Source: Nostoc sp. LEGE 12450
GTDB lineage: Bacteria > Cyanobacteriota > Cyanobacteriia > Cyanobacteriales > Nostocaceae
NCBI RefSeq assembly: GCF_015206895.1
Contig: NZ_JADEXU010000009.1
Location: 26,088 to 90,087, forward strand
Length of the DNA stretch: 64,000 nt
Direction of reading: 5' to 3'
How positions within the stretch are numbered: the first letter of the stretch is position 1; every line of letters begins with the position of its first letter. This document shows positions 41,269-50,176 of this stretch, one piece after another. The notes under the pieces are model-generated. The model had not been told where the DNA came from, did not search any database, and worked only from the letters and a program-made list of their open reading frames with translations. The position numbers and the translations under genes are program-made.

Positions 41269-42369
41269 TCACACCGAAATTGGTTCTTCAATATTTACCA
41301 CCACAGCTTGTAGTTCCTTCGCTTTCTCCTCCGGTAAAGCATCATTGGCAAACATCCCCGCCGCAAGTTCAGTTCCCGCTAAATACTTTAGCCTTTCGCT
41401 TGTCCGATATGGTGGAAAAAACTCGGCGTGTAAATGCGCTTCGGGATGGGCTAAACCATCCGTGGGTGCTTGGAACCAAGCCATCAAGTAAGGAAACGGG
41501 CGATTCCACAAGCCGTCATACTTGAGAGTGACAGTTTTTAACGCCTTAGCAAGTCCCCAACGTTGTTCAGGGGTAAGATCCATAAAAGTGCTAACTGGCT
41601 CTTTTGGTGCAATCCAGACTTCATAGGGATAACGAGCGCATACCGGGACAAATGCGATCGCATACTCATCTTGATAAATAATCCGTTGATTGTCTGCAAT
41701 CTCCTTCTGAATCAAGTCTTGCAGTAAACCCCGCCGATGTTTTTCATAATACTCCTGCTGCATTGACAGCATCCGCGCTGGAACAGGCGGTATAAAAGGA
41801 TAGGCGTAAATTTGCCCGTGGGGATGGTGCAATGTTACACCCACCTCTACACCCTTGTTTTCAAATGGCAACACATACTGAATTTGGGGATTTAGTCCTA
41901 GTTCGCGGGTGCGATCGCCCCACACTTCCAACAGCAAATCCAGATGATCCAACTGCAAGGAACTCAAGGAGGCGCTGGCATCTTGAGTAAAAACCACTAC
42001 CTCACAGGCTCCATTCGCTGGTAACGTTTCCACGATGGTATCAGGTGGATTGTTGGCTGTCGGACTCATTGAGGGAAAGCGGTTATCAAACACTGCCACG
42101 TCATACTTACCTTGGGGTAGTTCCGTTGGAAACTCAGGGTTGGTGGTAGGTGCGAGGGGATTATATTCTGGGGGCGGCATGAATGTCCGCCCTTGACGGT
42201 GACTCGCATAAGCTACCCATTCACCCCGCAAGGGGTGCCAGCGCAAGTGGGGATTAGCTTGCACTGGCTCATTACTAGGGCTAGTGGCTTCTAACTGACT
42301 AGTAATTGGGTAGCGACTGTATAACTTTAGTTTGCGTCCGTCGGGCTTTAACAGCTTGTGGGAGTACAT
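41269..42369 (-). CDS. galT: Galactose-1-phosphate uridylyltransferase
   Basis: 366 residues, full length. It exchanges UMP between UDP-glucose and galactose-1-phosphate in the Leloir pathway. The active-site HPHGQ motif (LHHPHGQIYAYPF near 177-189), the N-terminal substrate block HLRWHPLRGEWVAYASHRQGR and the C-terminal HLHAEFFPPYR are all present. The start overlaps the end of the upstream GH2 gene by 22 bases, so the two are translated as a pair: the glycosidase releases a sugar that GalT then helps activate. GalK is about 12 kb away on the other strand. Confidence 0.95.
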   Translation of the reverse strand: MYSHKLLKPDGRKLKLYSRYPITSQLEATSPSNEPVQANPHLRWHPLRGEWVAYASHRQGRTFMPPPEYNPLAPTTNPEFPTELPQGKYDVAVFDNRFPSMSPTANNPPDTIVETLPANGACEVVVFTQDASASLSSLQLDHLDLLLEVWGDRTRELGLNPQIQYVLPFENKGVEVGVTLHHPHGQIYAYPFIPPVPARMLSMQQEYYEKHRRGLLQDLIQKEIADNQRIIYQDEYAIAFVPVCARYPYEVWIAPKEPVSTFMDLTPEQRWGLAKALKTVTLKYDGLWNRPFPYLMAWFQAPTDGLAHPEAHLHAEFFPPYRTSERLKYLAGTELAAGMFANDALPEEKAKELQAVVVNIEEPISV

Positions 42370-44204
42370 AAACCTTGTCCTGAGAGGGTTGCTGCGCGGA
42401 TTGCCTCAATGGGAAATTTCGGCGTGCGATCGCCGTACAATAAACCGTTAGCTTCTTGAAAGGTATCTGTTAATTGTGTGTAACAGAATCCGCTAAATAG
42501 CTCAATGTCATTAACTGTTTCGAGCAGAGCCGCGTATTTCATTTCTAGTTCGGAGATATTTGAGCAGTGTTCATATCCCCAAGCTTGATCGGCATTAGGT
42601 TGGTCAATGGGGGCATAGGCGATACCACCAAACTCGGTCAACATCACTGGTTGTCCCTGATGGGGATAGTTATCCAAGGTGAGAATACGCCCCCCAGGAC
42701 GACTACGCTCAAATAAATCCGATATTTGAATATCCGCTCTGTAGCGATGAGCTAATCGCTCAGGCTGGCGTTCATAGTCGTGAATAGCAAGGATGTCGGT
42801 ATCTGTACTTTCCCAACCATCGTTACCAATTACTGGGCGAGTCGGATCGAGAGTTTTAGTTAGGTGATACATTGCCAACACGTAGTTACGATGAGCCGCC
42901 GTTTCAACCAAATTTGGCACACCCCAAGATTCATTAAACGGCACCCACGCCACAATACAAGGATGGCTGACATCTCGCTTGATGATTTCCGTCCATTCAT
43001 GGGTCATCCGTTCCACAGCTTTCGGCGTGAAGCGGTAAGCGCTGGGCATCTCCTCCCATACTAACAACCCTAAAACGTCTGCCCAATATAAAAAGCGGGG
43101 GTCTTCAATTTTTTGGTGTTTGCGTACACCGTTAAAACCCATAGCTTTGACGAGTTCTACATCATGTCGTAATGCTTCGTCACTGGGTGGAGTCATTAAT
43201 GTCTCAGGCCAATAGCCTTGGTCGAGAACTAGCCGCAGATAGTAGGGGCGACCATTGAGCATAAAGCGATCGCGCTGAATGCTCACAGTCCGCATCGCTG
43301 TATAAGATTGCACTTCATCTAAAAGACGATCTTTATCCCATAGCTGAATTTGAGCATCTATCAGTGTCGGCTTTTCTGGACTCCACAGTAATTCATTACG
43401 GCAGTCGTCAATACCCGGATCGCTCAGAACAATGCGGCGGGTAATTTCTCCATTGAATACTTCATAAGTATCGCTTGCTAACACGCGATCGCCAGCGCTG
43501 AGTTTAATTTTAATTTGTACACCCGAAGTAGGTAAATTACCAGCCAGCCCAGCTTCAAACCCAATTTCCCACCGTTCGCAGTCGGGAATCCAACGAAGAT
43601 TACCGATATAAGTCTCACCTACGCTCTCCAGCCAGACTGTCTGCCAAATACCACTTGTGCGAGGATACCAAATACTATGGGGTTTCAAGTGCCAATCTTG
43701 TTTACCACGAGGTTTGGCGAGGTCGTGCGGATCGTCTTGTGCCCACACTGTTACCTTTGTAGTACCACTGTCATTTAAGGCATGGGTAATATCGAGAGTG
43801 AAAGAGGTGTGTCCACCTTCATGCTCGGCTATGTATTTATCGTTTACCCACACACGAGCGCGATAGTCCACAGCGCCAAAGTGTAACAGTAATCTGCCGT
43901 CCCCTGGTGGTGTTTCAAACTCTCGCTCGTACCAGCAGTTTGGATGAAACCCGCGATCATTAATCCCACTTTTGGTAGATTCGGGCGCATAAGGAACTTC
44001 TATATGATGAGACCATTCGCTAAAATCGCCGGGTTCAACACATTTTCCCTGGTCATCAAATGCGAATTTCCACAGCCCATTTAAACTTTGCCAGCGCGAT
44101 CGCTTTAACAATGGCCGGGGGTGTGCTGCTGTTAAGTCCACAAAATTACCATCGGTTTTAGAGGCTAACTTAACCTCAGGATTCTCCAAATCTAACAATT
44201 TCAT
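42348..44204 (-). CDS. Glycoside hydrolase family 2 (beta-galactosidase/glucuronidase-like)
   Basis: 618 residues. N-terminal jelly-roll sugar-binding domain (RSRWQSLNGLWKFAFDD, GRLLLHFGAVDYRARVWVN), an immunoglobulin-like middle, then the TIM barrel with KHQKIEDPRFLYWADVLGLL, the acid/base in PFNESWGVPN near 425 and the nucleophile region VMLTEFGGIAYAP near 525. No signal peptide, so it acts inside the cell. Shorter than LacZ and closer to beta-glucuronidase-sized GH2 enzymes. Coupling to galT suggests a beta-galactoside substrate; this is inferred from context. Confidence 0.92.
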   Translation of the reverse strand: MKLLDLENPEVKLASKTDGNFVDLTAAHPRPLLKRSRWQSLNGLWKFAFDDQGKCVEPGDFSEWSHHIEVPYAPESTKSGINDRGFHPNCWYEREFETPPGDGRLLLHFGAVDYRARVWVNDKYIAEHEGGHTSFTLDITHALNDSGTTKVTVWAQDDPHDLAKPRGKQDWHLKPHSIWYPRTSGIWQTVWLESVGETYIGNLRWIPDCERWEIGFEAGLAGNLPTSGVQIKIKLSAGDRVLASDTYEVFNGEITRRIVLSDPGIDDCRNELLWSPEKPTLIDAQIQLWDKDRLLDEVQSYTAMRTVSIQRDRFMLNGRPYYLRLVLDQGYWPETLMTPPSDEALRHDVELVKAMGFNGVRKHQKIEDPRFLYWADVLGLLVWEEMPSAYRFTPKAVERMTHEWTEIIKRDVSHPCIVAWVPFNESWGVPNLVETAAHRNYVLAMYHLTKTLDPTRPVIGNDGWESTDTDILAIHDYERQPERLAHRYRADIQISDLFERSRPGGRILTLDNYPHQGQPVMLTEFGGIAYAPIDQPNADQAWGYEHCSNISELEMKYAALLETVNDIELFSGFCYTQLTDTFQEANGLLYGDRTPKFPIEAIRAATLSGQGLCTPTSC

Positions 44205-45079
44205 TAAATTTCCTCCCTATCCATAACTCAATCAACCCCTGCTATAGATTAAATCCAGATCCAAATATTGGATTCCCGGATATAGCAGGAGTTTTTACCG
44301 CATCATTCATCGATCGGTTCGAGCTAGTAGCATTATATTTTTTCGTAGTCAATACTGATACCTTCTCTACTTGCGTGTTGAAGTATAACAATAAGTTTAT
44401 ATACCCCTAGCTCGTGACATTATGGCATATACATTACTAATCTTTGCCAGGTTATCTCAAAAAAAGCATTAAATTTAGGTGCCTATTAACTATCATAAAT
44501 CTGCCACACAATAAAGTGGTTGTCATGAAAATTTTATTTATATAAATTGTTTAAATAAATGTTTTAAAATCATTTATTAGTCAATAAGCATTAGCAAACA
44601 AAAGAAAAATAACTAAAATCAGGTTATATAAGAGAATAACGGAACCATCCATTGAATATTGCTAGACAGATAGCATTTTTGCCTGCAACCACCCCAATTC
44701 TGAAGATAAAGTCAAGTTTGCCAGTGCAAGTGCAACTGATTTGCATAAATGCTTGGCAACATCAATTAAGCCTGCGAATGATTAGTATCGCAAGAGATAC
44801 TACAAAAACACTTGGATTTGTAGCATCCTACGCGCTACATCTTAAATACTTGGGTAGAAAATAGCTCAAACCCTTATCAATCAAGTAATGACTGCTAACA
44901 GTTAACTTCAGAGCTTAATTTACCGAATAAAGTTAAATTTTAAAATCTATCAACTTCTTTTCAGCCTGAAGCCAATATTTTACAGACTTGCCATTTGGAT
45001 AGCCCATTTTTTGCCAGATTGCATAAGCTTTCAAACAGATTTTATAGAAATTCAAAATTAAGAAAGCCAGGGTGATGGC
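44205..45079. other. Intergenic, probably promoter of the GH2 gene plus decayed sequence
   Basis: A small inverted pair near 44239-44292 (CTGCTATAGATTAAATCCAG, later ATATAGCAGGAG) lies upstream of the GH2 gene. A 70-codon frame at 44652 has no ribosome site and no recognisable content. Nothing else is supported. Confidence 0.45.
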
Positions 45080-45243
45080 TTAAATTCCAACTTTACCAAG
45101 TGCGCGTATGTCATCGTCTGAATGACCTAGCGATCGAAGTGGCATAACTATGTCGCTTTCTAAATCCGGGACATAATACGCAATCAGGCTTGCCGTGCTT
45201 TCAGGCTGCTCAGTAAGTAAGATTCGCACTCCGCTAAGAGCAG
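45080..45243 (-). pseudogene. Possible receiver-domain (response regulator) remnant
   Basis: About 53 codons read LSGVRILLTEQPESTASLIAYY and ESDIVMPLRSLGHSDDDIRAL, which recalls the first strand, phospho-acceptor region and following helix of receiver domains with the middle deleted. The key Asp pairs are not preserved. The stretch abuts a repeat element. Weak evidence. Confidence 0.3.
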
Positions 45244-45252
45244 CTGGGTTGA

Positions 45253-45451
45253 AGAAGGCAGGAGGCAGAGGGCAGAAGGCAGAAGGAACAATTGCGCGGG
45301 AATTCAGACCCCGCCCAATTGTAAGCACCGTGTAGACGGCGGGGTTTTAGACCCTTGTTCCCAACTCTTGGAGACGCTGCGCGAACGGTCACAGCCAGAG
45401 GACTGTTGCAGCATTCCCTTCTGCCTCCTGCCTCCTGCCCTCTGCCTTTCT
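45253..45451. repeat. Inverted-repeat element with GGCAGGAGGCAGAGG arms
   Basis: The left arm is a run of GGCAGGAGGCAGAGGGCAGA units (45253-45288). The right arm is its complement, CTGCCTCCTGCCTCCTGCCC (45420-45451). Between them lies GC-rich sequence with a CTTGGAGACGCTGCGCGAAC repeat. The same units occur near 27530 and 58050-58197. Confidence 0.7.
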
Positions 45452-45531
45452 TGATAATGCATGACTTCCCGTGAAAAGTCAGATGCTGAATAGAACCTCG
45501 GAGGCCGCAGGCCACGGCGACCAGTCAACCG

Positions 45532-46659
45532 TCAGACCATCGTGAACGTCGGCAGCTGACCAGTGTTGTCAAACAGCCCGACGCTGTAGCTGCCTCCATA
45601 CGGCACGATCGTTGCGTTTGATCGCACGGCGGCCCGCGCCCAGTCTGCGTTCCCAACTGCCGATGCTGCAAGTGCCGCCAGCCCAGTGGCTTGTATGCAC
45701 TGCAAGAAGTACGCGCTGGTCACGAGGAGCAGGTCATACGTGGGCTGGTCGTAGTTCGCGATCGCGAGGAACACGTTCTGGGGCTGCCACGTTGCTTTGC
45801 CCCGTGCAACCCCGGCCGACTGGATCGCCAGGAGTGAGTCAACACCACCAACAACGTTGACAATCTCAGCGTAGCGACTGCCCGGCCGACTTGCGGCTTG
45901 CTCGGCGTGTCTGCGCCAGTTGTCGAGCGGGCGGATCTCCTCGACAGCATAGGTGCCTTCAAAGAGCAAGGTTGGGTTGTAGATGAAGTAGCCCACAGGA
46001 GCCATCGCATTCGTCGGCTTTGAACCAGTGAGAATTTGGTCGAGGTAGCCCGCGTTATACCCGTAACTGTCAGTGAGTCCCTGGAGCTGCCCGCCCCGAA
46101 GACTCCCCTCAGCGTAAGCGATCGCTCCGGCATCGTTGCCGTTGAATGCTGTGAGCGCAGCGTTAATTCGCGTCACAATCGCGTTAAAGCTATTCGCAGT
46201 CGGCAAAAATCCGGGACGTGGGTTCGGCGAACCCGGCACCGGGAAGCGGATGAAAGCGTCGCGCAACCACACGCCGCCAAAATACCCGGCGAGGTGCATC
46301 AGCCACAGCAACGTCGAAAGCGACGGGTCGCCGGGTTCGGACGGTCGGAGTGTCTGCTCGAACACGTACACCGGGACGTAGCGTGAGAGGAAGTCGATCG
46401 GATTCTGACTCGCCGCCGGGGTCGCACGCGCGTAGGCGCTCACGAGTCGGTCGAGGAGATCCCGATTCTCGCTCATGACGGTTCGGAGGTTGTCAAAGAA
46501 CGGGTAGGGGGGCAGGTTGAGCTGTAGCTGAGGTTGGCTTTGTGCAACGGCGATGCTGCCGAAAACTCCGGTTCTTGAAAGGGACGTAGCGGCAAGTCCG
46601 GTCGCTCCCGCTCTCACCGCGCCAATGAAGAACGCACGGCGCGAGATGTGGTTGTGCAT
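45532..46659 (-). CDS. Tat-exported protein of unknown function, atypical high GC
   Basis: 375 residues. The N-terminus has a twin-arginine signal (ISRRAFFIGA, then an apolar stretch to about residue 40 ending SIAVAQ), so export of a folded protein is expected. The mature part is alpha-helical in look, with SLSTLLWLMHLAGYFGGVWL and YNAGYLDQILTG. I do not recognise the family or any catalytic motif. The gene's base composition is clearly richer in G+C than its neighbours, and it is bordered by repeat elements and gene fragments, so recent acquisition is likely. Confidence 0.8.
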   Translation of the reverse strand: MHNHISRRAFFIGAVRAGATGLAATSLSRTGVFGSIAVAQSQPQLQLNLPPYPFFDNLRTVMSENRDLLDRLVSAYARATPAASQNPIDFLSRYVPVYVFEQTLRPSEPGDPSLSTLLWLMHLAGYFGGVWLRDAFIRFPVPGSPNPRPGFLPTANSFNAIVTRINAALTAFNGNDAGAIAYAEGSLRGGQLQGLTDSYGYNAGYLDQILTGSKPTNAMAPVGYFIYNPTLLFEGTYAVEEIRPLDNWRRHAEQAASRPGSRYAEIVNVVGGVDSLLAIQSAGVARGKATWQPQNVFLAIANYDQPTYDLLLVTSAYFLQCIQATGLAALAASAVGNADWARAAVRSNATIVPYGGSYSVGLFDNTGQLPTFTMV

Positions 46660-46796
46660 GATGATTCCCTCTGCTACTGAATTAAAATACAGTAAATTTA
46701 CTAAATCTCCAATTTCAAGAATTTTCTATATAAATTAATGGGCTTATTTATCAACAAGCAACTATCAAGTAAATATCAGGTATAAAGGATAGCGGC

Positions 46797-46937
46797 TAAG
46801 AGCGACACCGATAGCGTAGCGTAAAGCCTGCGGCATGGCTTCTCTACGAGACGGACGCTACGCGTAGCTCGCTTCGCTTCTCCGTAGGAGTACGCTTAGA
46901 GCGGCGCAGGAGCGTCGCAGCCCGTCGTAGACATCGC
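46797..46937. repeat. Cluster of GC-rich palindromic repeats
   Basis: Successive units of the GATAGCGTAGCGTAAAGCC, CTACGAGACGGACGCTACGC and GGAGTACGCTTAGAGCG types, nested in each other. These are Nostoc-type small palindromes; the cluster separates the Tat protein gene from the terminator to its right. Confidence 0.7.
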
Positions 46938-46941
46938 ATAC

Positions 46942-46973
46942 AAAAAAGCCCAGTCATCTGATAACTGGGCTTT
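46942..46973 (-). terminator. Rho-independent terminator
   Basis: GCCCAGT (46948-46954) pairs with ACTGGGC (46964-46970). On the minus strand the stem is followed by TTTTTTG. It is placed to end transcripts coming from the short frame at 46989. Confidence 0.8.
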
Positions 46974-46988
46974 CATTATCTCAATCAA

Positions 46989-47180
46989 TCATTGGAGGTA
47001 GAGTAGTTTCACTCTATGCAGCAGCTTGTTCAAGATTAACCTTGACAACTTCTTATCTCCCACGTCTCGGCAACAATAACTATCTGGGAAATTACCCTTG
47101 CCGAGCCGCTCCTGAATGAGACGACCGCCAAAAACATACTTATTAATGTGGGTAGTTAATTTTATTGGATACCAGTTCAT
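46989..47180 (-). pseudogene. Mannose-6-phosphate isomerase-like N-terminal fragment
   Basis: 63 codons beginning MNWYPIKLTTHINKYVFGG and RLIQERLGKGNFPD, which resembles the first residues of cyanobacterial class I phosphomannose isomerases. The remaining ~280 residues of that family are missing. A shift to another frame would end in EVVKVNLEQAAA just before the terminator, so this may be a deletion joining two gene ends. Confidence 0.4.
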
Positions 47181-47261
47181 GCGGGGTACTCAGAATGTTC
47201 GTAATAATCTCGTGGCGTACAGGGATGGATTGTCTAGAACAATTCTGGCAGTTTAGTAACT

Positions 47262-48278
47262 TTAAACCGCAAACGATGTAAACCACCAGATTAAGGTGCT
47301 AAGACCAACAACAATAATCGTTGTGGTAACAGGATGCTTCTTAGCCTTCACGTAGAGGCTGCCCGATCGAATCCAGCCTTGGTGAGTCCCCCGCTCATGC
47401 ATACCGTAGCCAGCTCGATAGAGCGCATTGTCTTCTCGATCGCGCGAGGGGCGATCAGATTGTTGCGAGGGAAACGCCCAAAGCTCTATCAACTTGTCTG
47501 TGAGCCGTGGTGAGATACCAGCCAACACCGCCAGAGCCTTAGCTTGGAAACCGACGAACATATCTCGTTTCGGATGTTCTGCCGCATACAATATTGCTTC
47601 AGCGACCGCTTCGGGTGGGTAAATCATGCCGCGATGTGCAGGTTGTTTTGGCATATAGCTGCGAGCATGTTCGTTGTATGGAGTGTCAATGCGTCCGGGG
47701 TGAATCAATGTTACTGATACAGGAGCGCCTTCAGCCTCCAACTCTGTTCGTAGGGCATCTGTCCAACCATGCAGCGCATGTTTTGAAGCCGAATAAGTTG
47801 ACTGAACCGCCACCGCTCGATCACCCAGAAAGCTGCCAACATTGATTAACGCCCCACTGCTGCCGCTTTTGCGCTGTTTGAAGTGGTTCACAGCAGCGCG
47901 GGAGCCATAGACAACGCCCCAAAAGTTCGTGTCAAACATCCGCTTCATATCGGGGATTGAAACATCCATACAACGACCAAAGATCGATACGCCTGCATTG
48001 TTAACCCACGTATCAAAACCGCCAAATTCAGCGATCGCTTTTTCGGCGATGCGATTCACATCTTCTTCTTGCCCAACATCAGCTACGACATAGATCGCCT
48101 GCCCACCTTTGCCACGAATTTCATCAACCAGTTGACGGAGAGCATCTTCATTTCGTGCAGCCAGGACAAGCTTTACACCCTGTTTTGCCGCCATTCTAGC
48201 GGTTACTAAGCCAATACCACTAGAAGCACCTGTAATGACAACAACTTGGTTTCGGAGAGGTTTCAGGGAAATAGCCAT
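47262..48278 (-). CDS. Short-chain dehydrogenase/reductase with C-terminal membrane anchor
   Basis: 338 residues. NAD(P)-binding TGASSGIG near 15, NNAGVS near 90, Ser of the SxxxY(S)ASKH active site near 150 and YSASKHALHGW near 163. The length is about 80 residues beyond a minimal SDR. The extra end carries a basic region and one membrane helix (TTTIIVVGLSTLIWWFTSF), so the enzyme is probably membrane-tethered. Substrate unknown. The next SDR gene on the same strand ends 252 bases upstream of this start, so they may be co-regulated but have separate leaders. Confidence 0.92.
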   Translation of the reverse strand: MAISLKPLRNQVVVITGASSGIGLVTARMAAKQGVKLVLAARNEDALRQLVDEIRGKGGQAIYVVADVGQEEDVNRIAEKAIAEFGGFDTWVNNAGVSIFGRCMDVSIPDMKRMFDTNFWGVVYGSRAAVNHFKQRKSGSSGALINVGSFLGDRAVAVQSTYSASKHALHGWTDALRTELEAEGAPVSVTLIHPGRIDTPYNEHARSYMPKQPAHRGMIYPPEAVAEAILYAAEHPKRDMFVGFQAKALAVLAGISPRLTDKLIELWAFPSQQSDRPSRDREDNALYRAGYGMHERGTHQGWIRSGSLYVKAKKHPVTTTIIVVGLSTLIWWFTSFAV

Positions 48279-48529
48279 AACTTTTCATTCAAACAAGATT
48301 TTTGTACGTTTATCTGTTATTGGGCATAAAGCAGAATGTCAGAGTACAGCTTTATGCTGATAGATAGTCTGCCAAGAACTTGAAGACGTGAGACTTAATG
48401 GTATTGACTTGGATTTCGTCCCACTAAATTGATTTGAAAGCAGGTTCTCGGCAGATCCGCAAATGCCAGGGCAGGTTTAGCCAAAGCATCTGCAATGAGA
48501 CTGATAGAAATTGGCATCAAAGCAAAGCG

Positions 48530-49408
48530 CTATGGAAGAACGGGCTGACCGCCAGTAACGGGAATCACCGCGCCTGAAACATAACTGGCTTCGGAAGAAG
48601 CTAGCAGCACGTATATTGGTGCAAGTTCGGCTGGCTGTGCGGGGCGCTTCATTGGGTACTGCTGCCCGAACTGTGTCACTTGTTCGTTTGGCATAGTTGC
48701 CGGAATTAACGGTGTCCACACGGGACCCGGCGCGACAGCGTTAACTCGAATACCCTTTTCGGCTAGTAACTGCGCCAACCCACCAGTGAAGTTTACGATC
48801 GCCGCCTTGGTCGCCGAATACGCCAGTAGCTTCGGCTTCGGTTCGGCTGCATTGATGGAAGCAGTATTGATGATGGCGCTACCTGGTTGCATGTGTGGCA
48901 CTGCGGCTTTGCACAGGTAGAACATCGTGTAGATGTTGGTTTTGAAGGTGCGATCGAACTCCTCTGACGAAATCTCATCAAGGCTTTCTCGCGTCATCTG
49001 GAAAGCAGCATTGTTAACGAGGATATCGATTTTGCCGAACTCACTCCGCGCCCGCTCAATAATCTGTTGACATTGCGCTTCTTGCTGGATATCGCCTGCA
49101 ATAGCGACGCACTTACGCCCCTCTTTTTCGACGATGCGAACGGTTTCCTCTGCATCCGGTTCTTCGTTTAAATAAGCAATTAGCACATCAGCACCTTCAC
49201 GGGCGAAGGCAAGCGCGACTGCCCGCCCGATGCCAGAATCGCCACCCGTGATAATAGCCGCTTTACCTTGTAGTTTTCCAGAACCAGAATAAGAATTTTC
49301 GCCATAATCTGGCTTCGGTTTCATCTGTGACTCTAGTCCTGGCACTTCTTGTTGTTGTTCAGGAAATGGCGGCTTTGGTTGTTGTTCTTGTAGGTTCTGT
49401 GAAATCAT
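48530..49408 (-). CDS. Short-chain dehydrogenase (YghA/general stress type)
   Basis: 292 residues from ATG 49408, chosen because AGGAG precedes it by about 6 bases. A Gln/Pro-rich N-terminal extension (QEQQPKPPFPEQQQEVPG) is followed by the cofactor motif ITGGDSGIGRAVA, NNAAFQ, and the active-site YSATKAAIVNF. The layout with PGLESQMKPKPDYG before the core is typical of the general-stress/glucose-ribitol dehydrogenase-like SDR group. Substrate not known. Confidence 0.93.
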   Translation of the reverse strand: MISQNLQEQQPKPPFPEQQQEVPGLESQMKPKPDYGENSYSGSGKLQGKAAIITGGDSGIGRAVALAFAREGADVLIAYLNEEPDAEETVRIVEKEGRKCVAIAGDIQQEAQCQQIIERARSEFGKIDILVNNAAFQMTRESLDEISSEEFDRTFKTNIYTMFYLCKAAVPHMQPGSAIINTASINAAEPKPKLLAYSATKAAIVNFTGGLAQLLAEKGIRVNAVAPGPVWTPLIPATMPNEQVTQFGQQYPMKRPAQPAELAPIYVLLASSEASYVSGAVIPVTGGQPVLP

Positions 49409-50105
49409 TAACTCTCCTTTCAACAGGGTTTTGAATACAAAAAGCTAAATCAAGTAAGGCTGCTTTTGCTCAAGCGCCTGATGCAGCGTTTGCTGTAGTG
49501 GTTGTCCTTTTGTGGTTCGATTATTTCTTCTTTATAATTACCAAGTAACTGTATATTACTTGACCTAACTTCTACCTATAGGCTGAGATTAATTCTGAGC
49601 TCCTGTGTGTTTATAAACACAAATATATTTAAAGAAATTGGAAGTGATCTTTAAGTGAATTTAGATTAATGCTTAATTTTGTCTACACTGCGGATTAGTT
49701 TAAATTCTCCAGTCTGCTTAGGCTTAAATCAATCTCGTAAAATTGAGATTGAGGCACAAGAAAATAGTTCTGTTTATTTTTAAAATCATCCACAATAGAA
49801 CCATGAATAAGTAAGTGGGCGTAAATAATTGTCGTTGGAATAAGGCAATATTTACAAGGGTTTTAGCCTAGTTTATTTTTCTTTACATCTAGGACTCGTA
49901 TTTGATTTTTGAAAAAATTAAGTACAACTCAAAGAAGCTTCTTAACTGTTGCCTATTGCCCCCTTATCGCCCTTGCACCGCGCAAATAATTTCATAAATC
50001 AAAACTGATTGCTATAGTTTGATTTTATTGTGGCAGCTTACTTAGTAATCTGCTAATGACTAGATAGTCACAATGATATTAGTGCTTTCAATTGCTTTCA
50101 ATATA
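49409..50105. other. Intergenic, no supported gene
   Basis: AT-rich spacer between the SDR leader and the psaB terminator. No open frame with a ribosome site, no clear repeat family. Confidence 0.5.
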
Positions 50106-50142
50106 CAAAAATCCCCCTTTAACCTGACGGTATAGAGGGGGA
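50106..50142 (-). terminator. Rho-independent terminator of psaB
   Basis: On the minus strand TCCCCCT (50142-50136) pairs with AGGGGGA (50118-50112), followed by TTTTTG. It stands 35 bases after the psaB stop. Confidence 0.85.
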
Positions 50143-50176
50143 GATAGCTAAGGTCAGAGGATATCTATCAAAAATT

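Noticed and set aside
44652..44864. 70-codon open frame
   Set aside because: No ribosome site, no family features and biased composition; treated as chance.
45304..45528. Overlapping open frames in the 45.3-45.5 kb region
   Set aside because: They are created by GGCAGGAGG-type repeats and their GC-rich core.
46036..46386. Plus-strand open frames opposite the Tat protein gene
   Set aside because: Shadows caused by the high GC content of the minus-strand gene.
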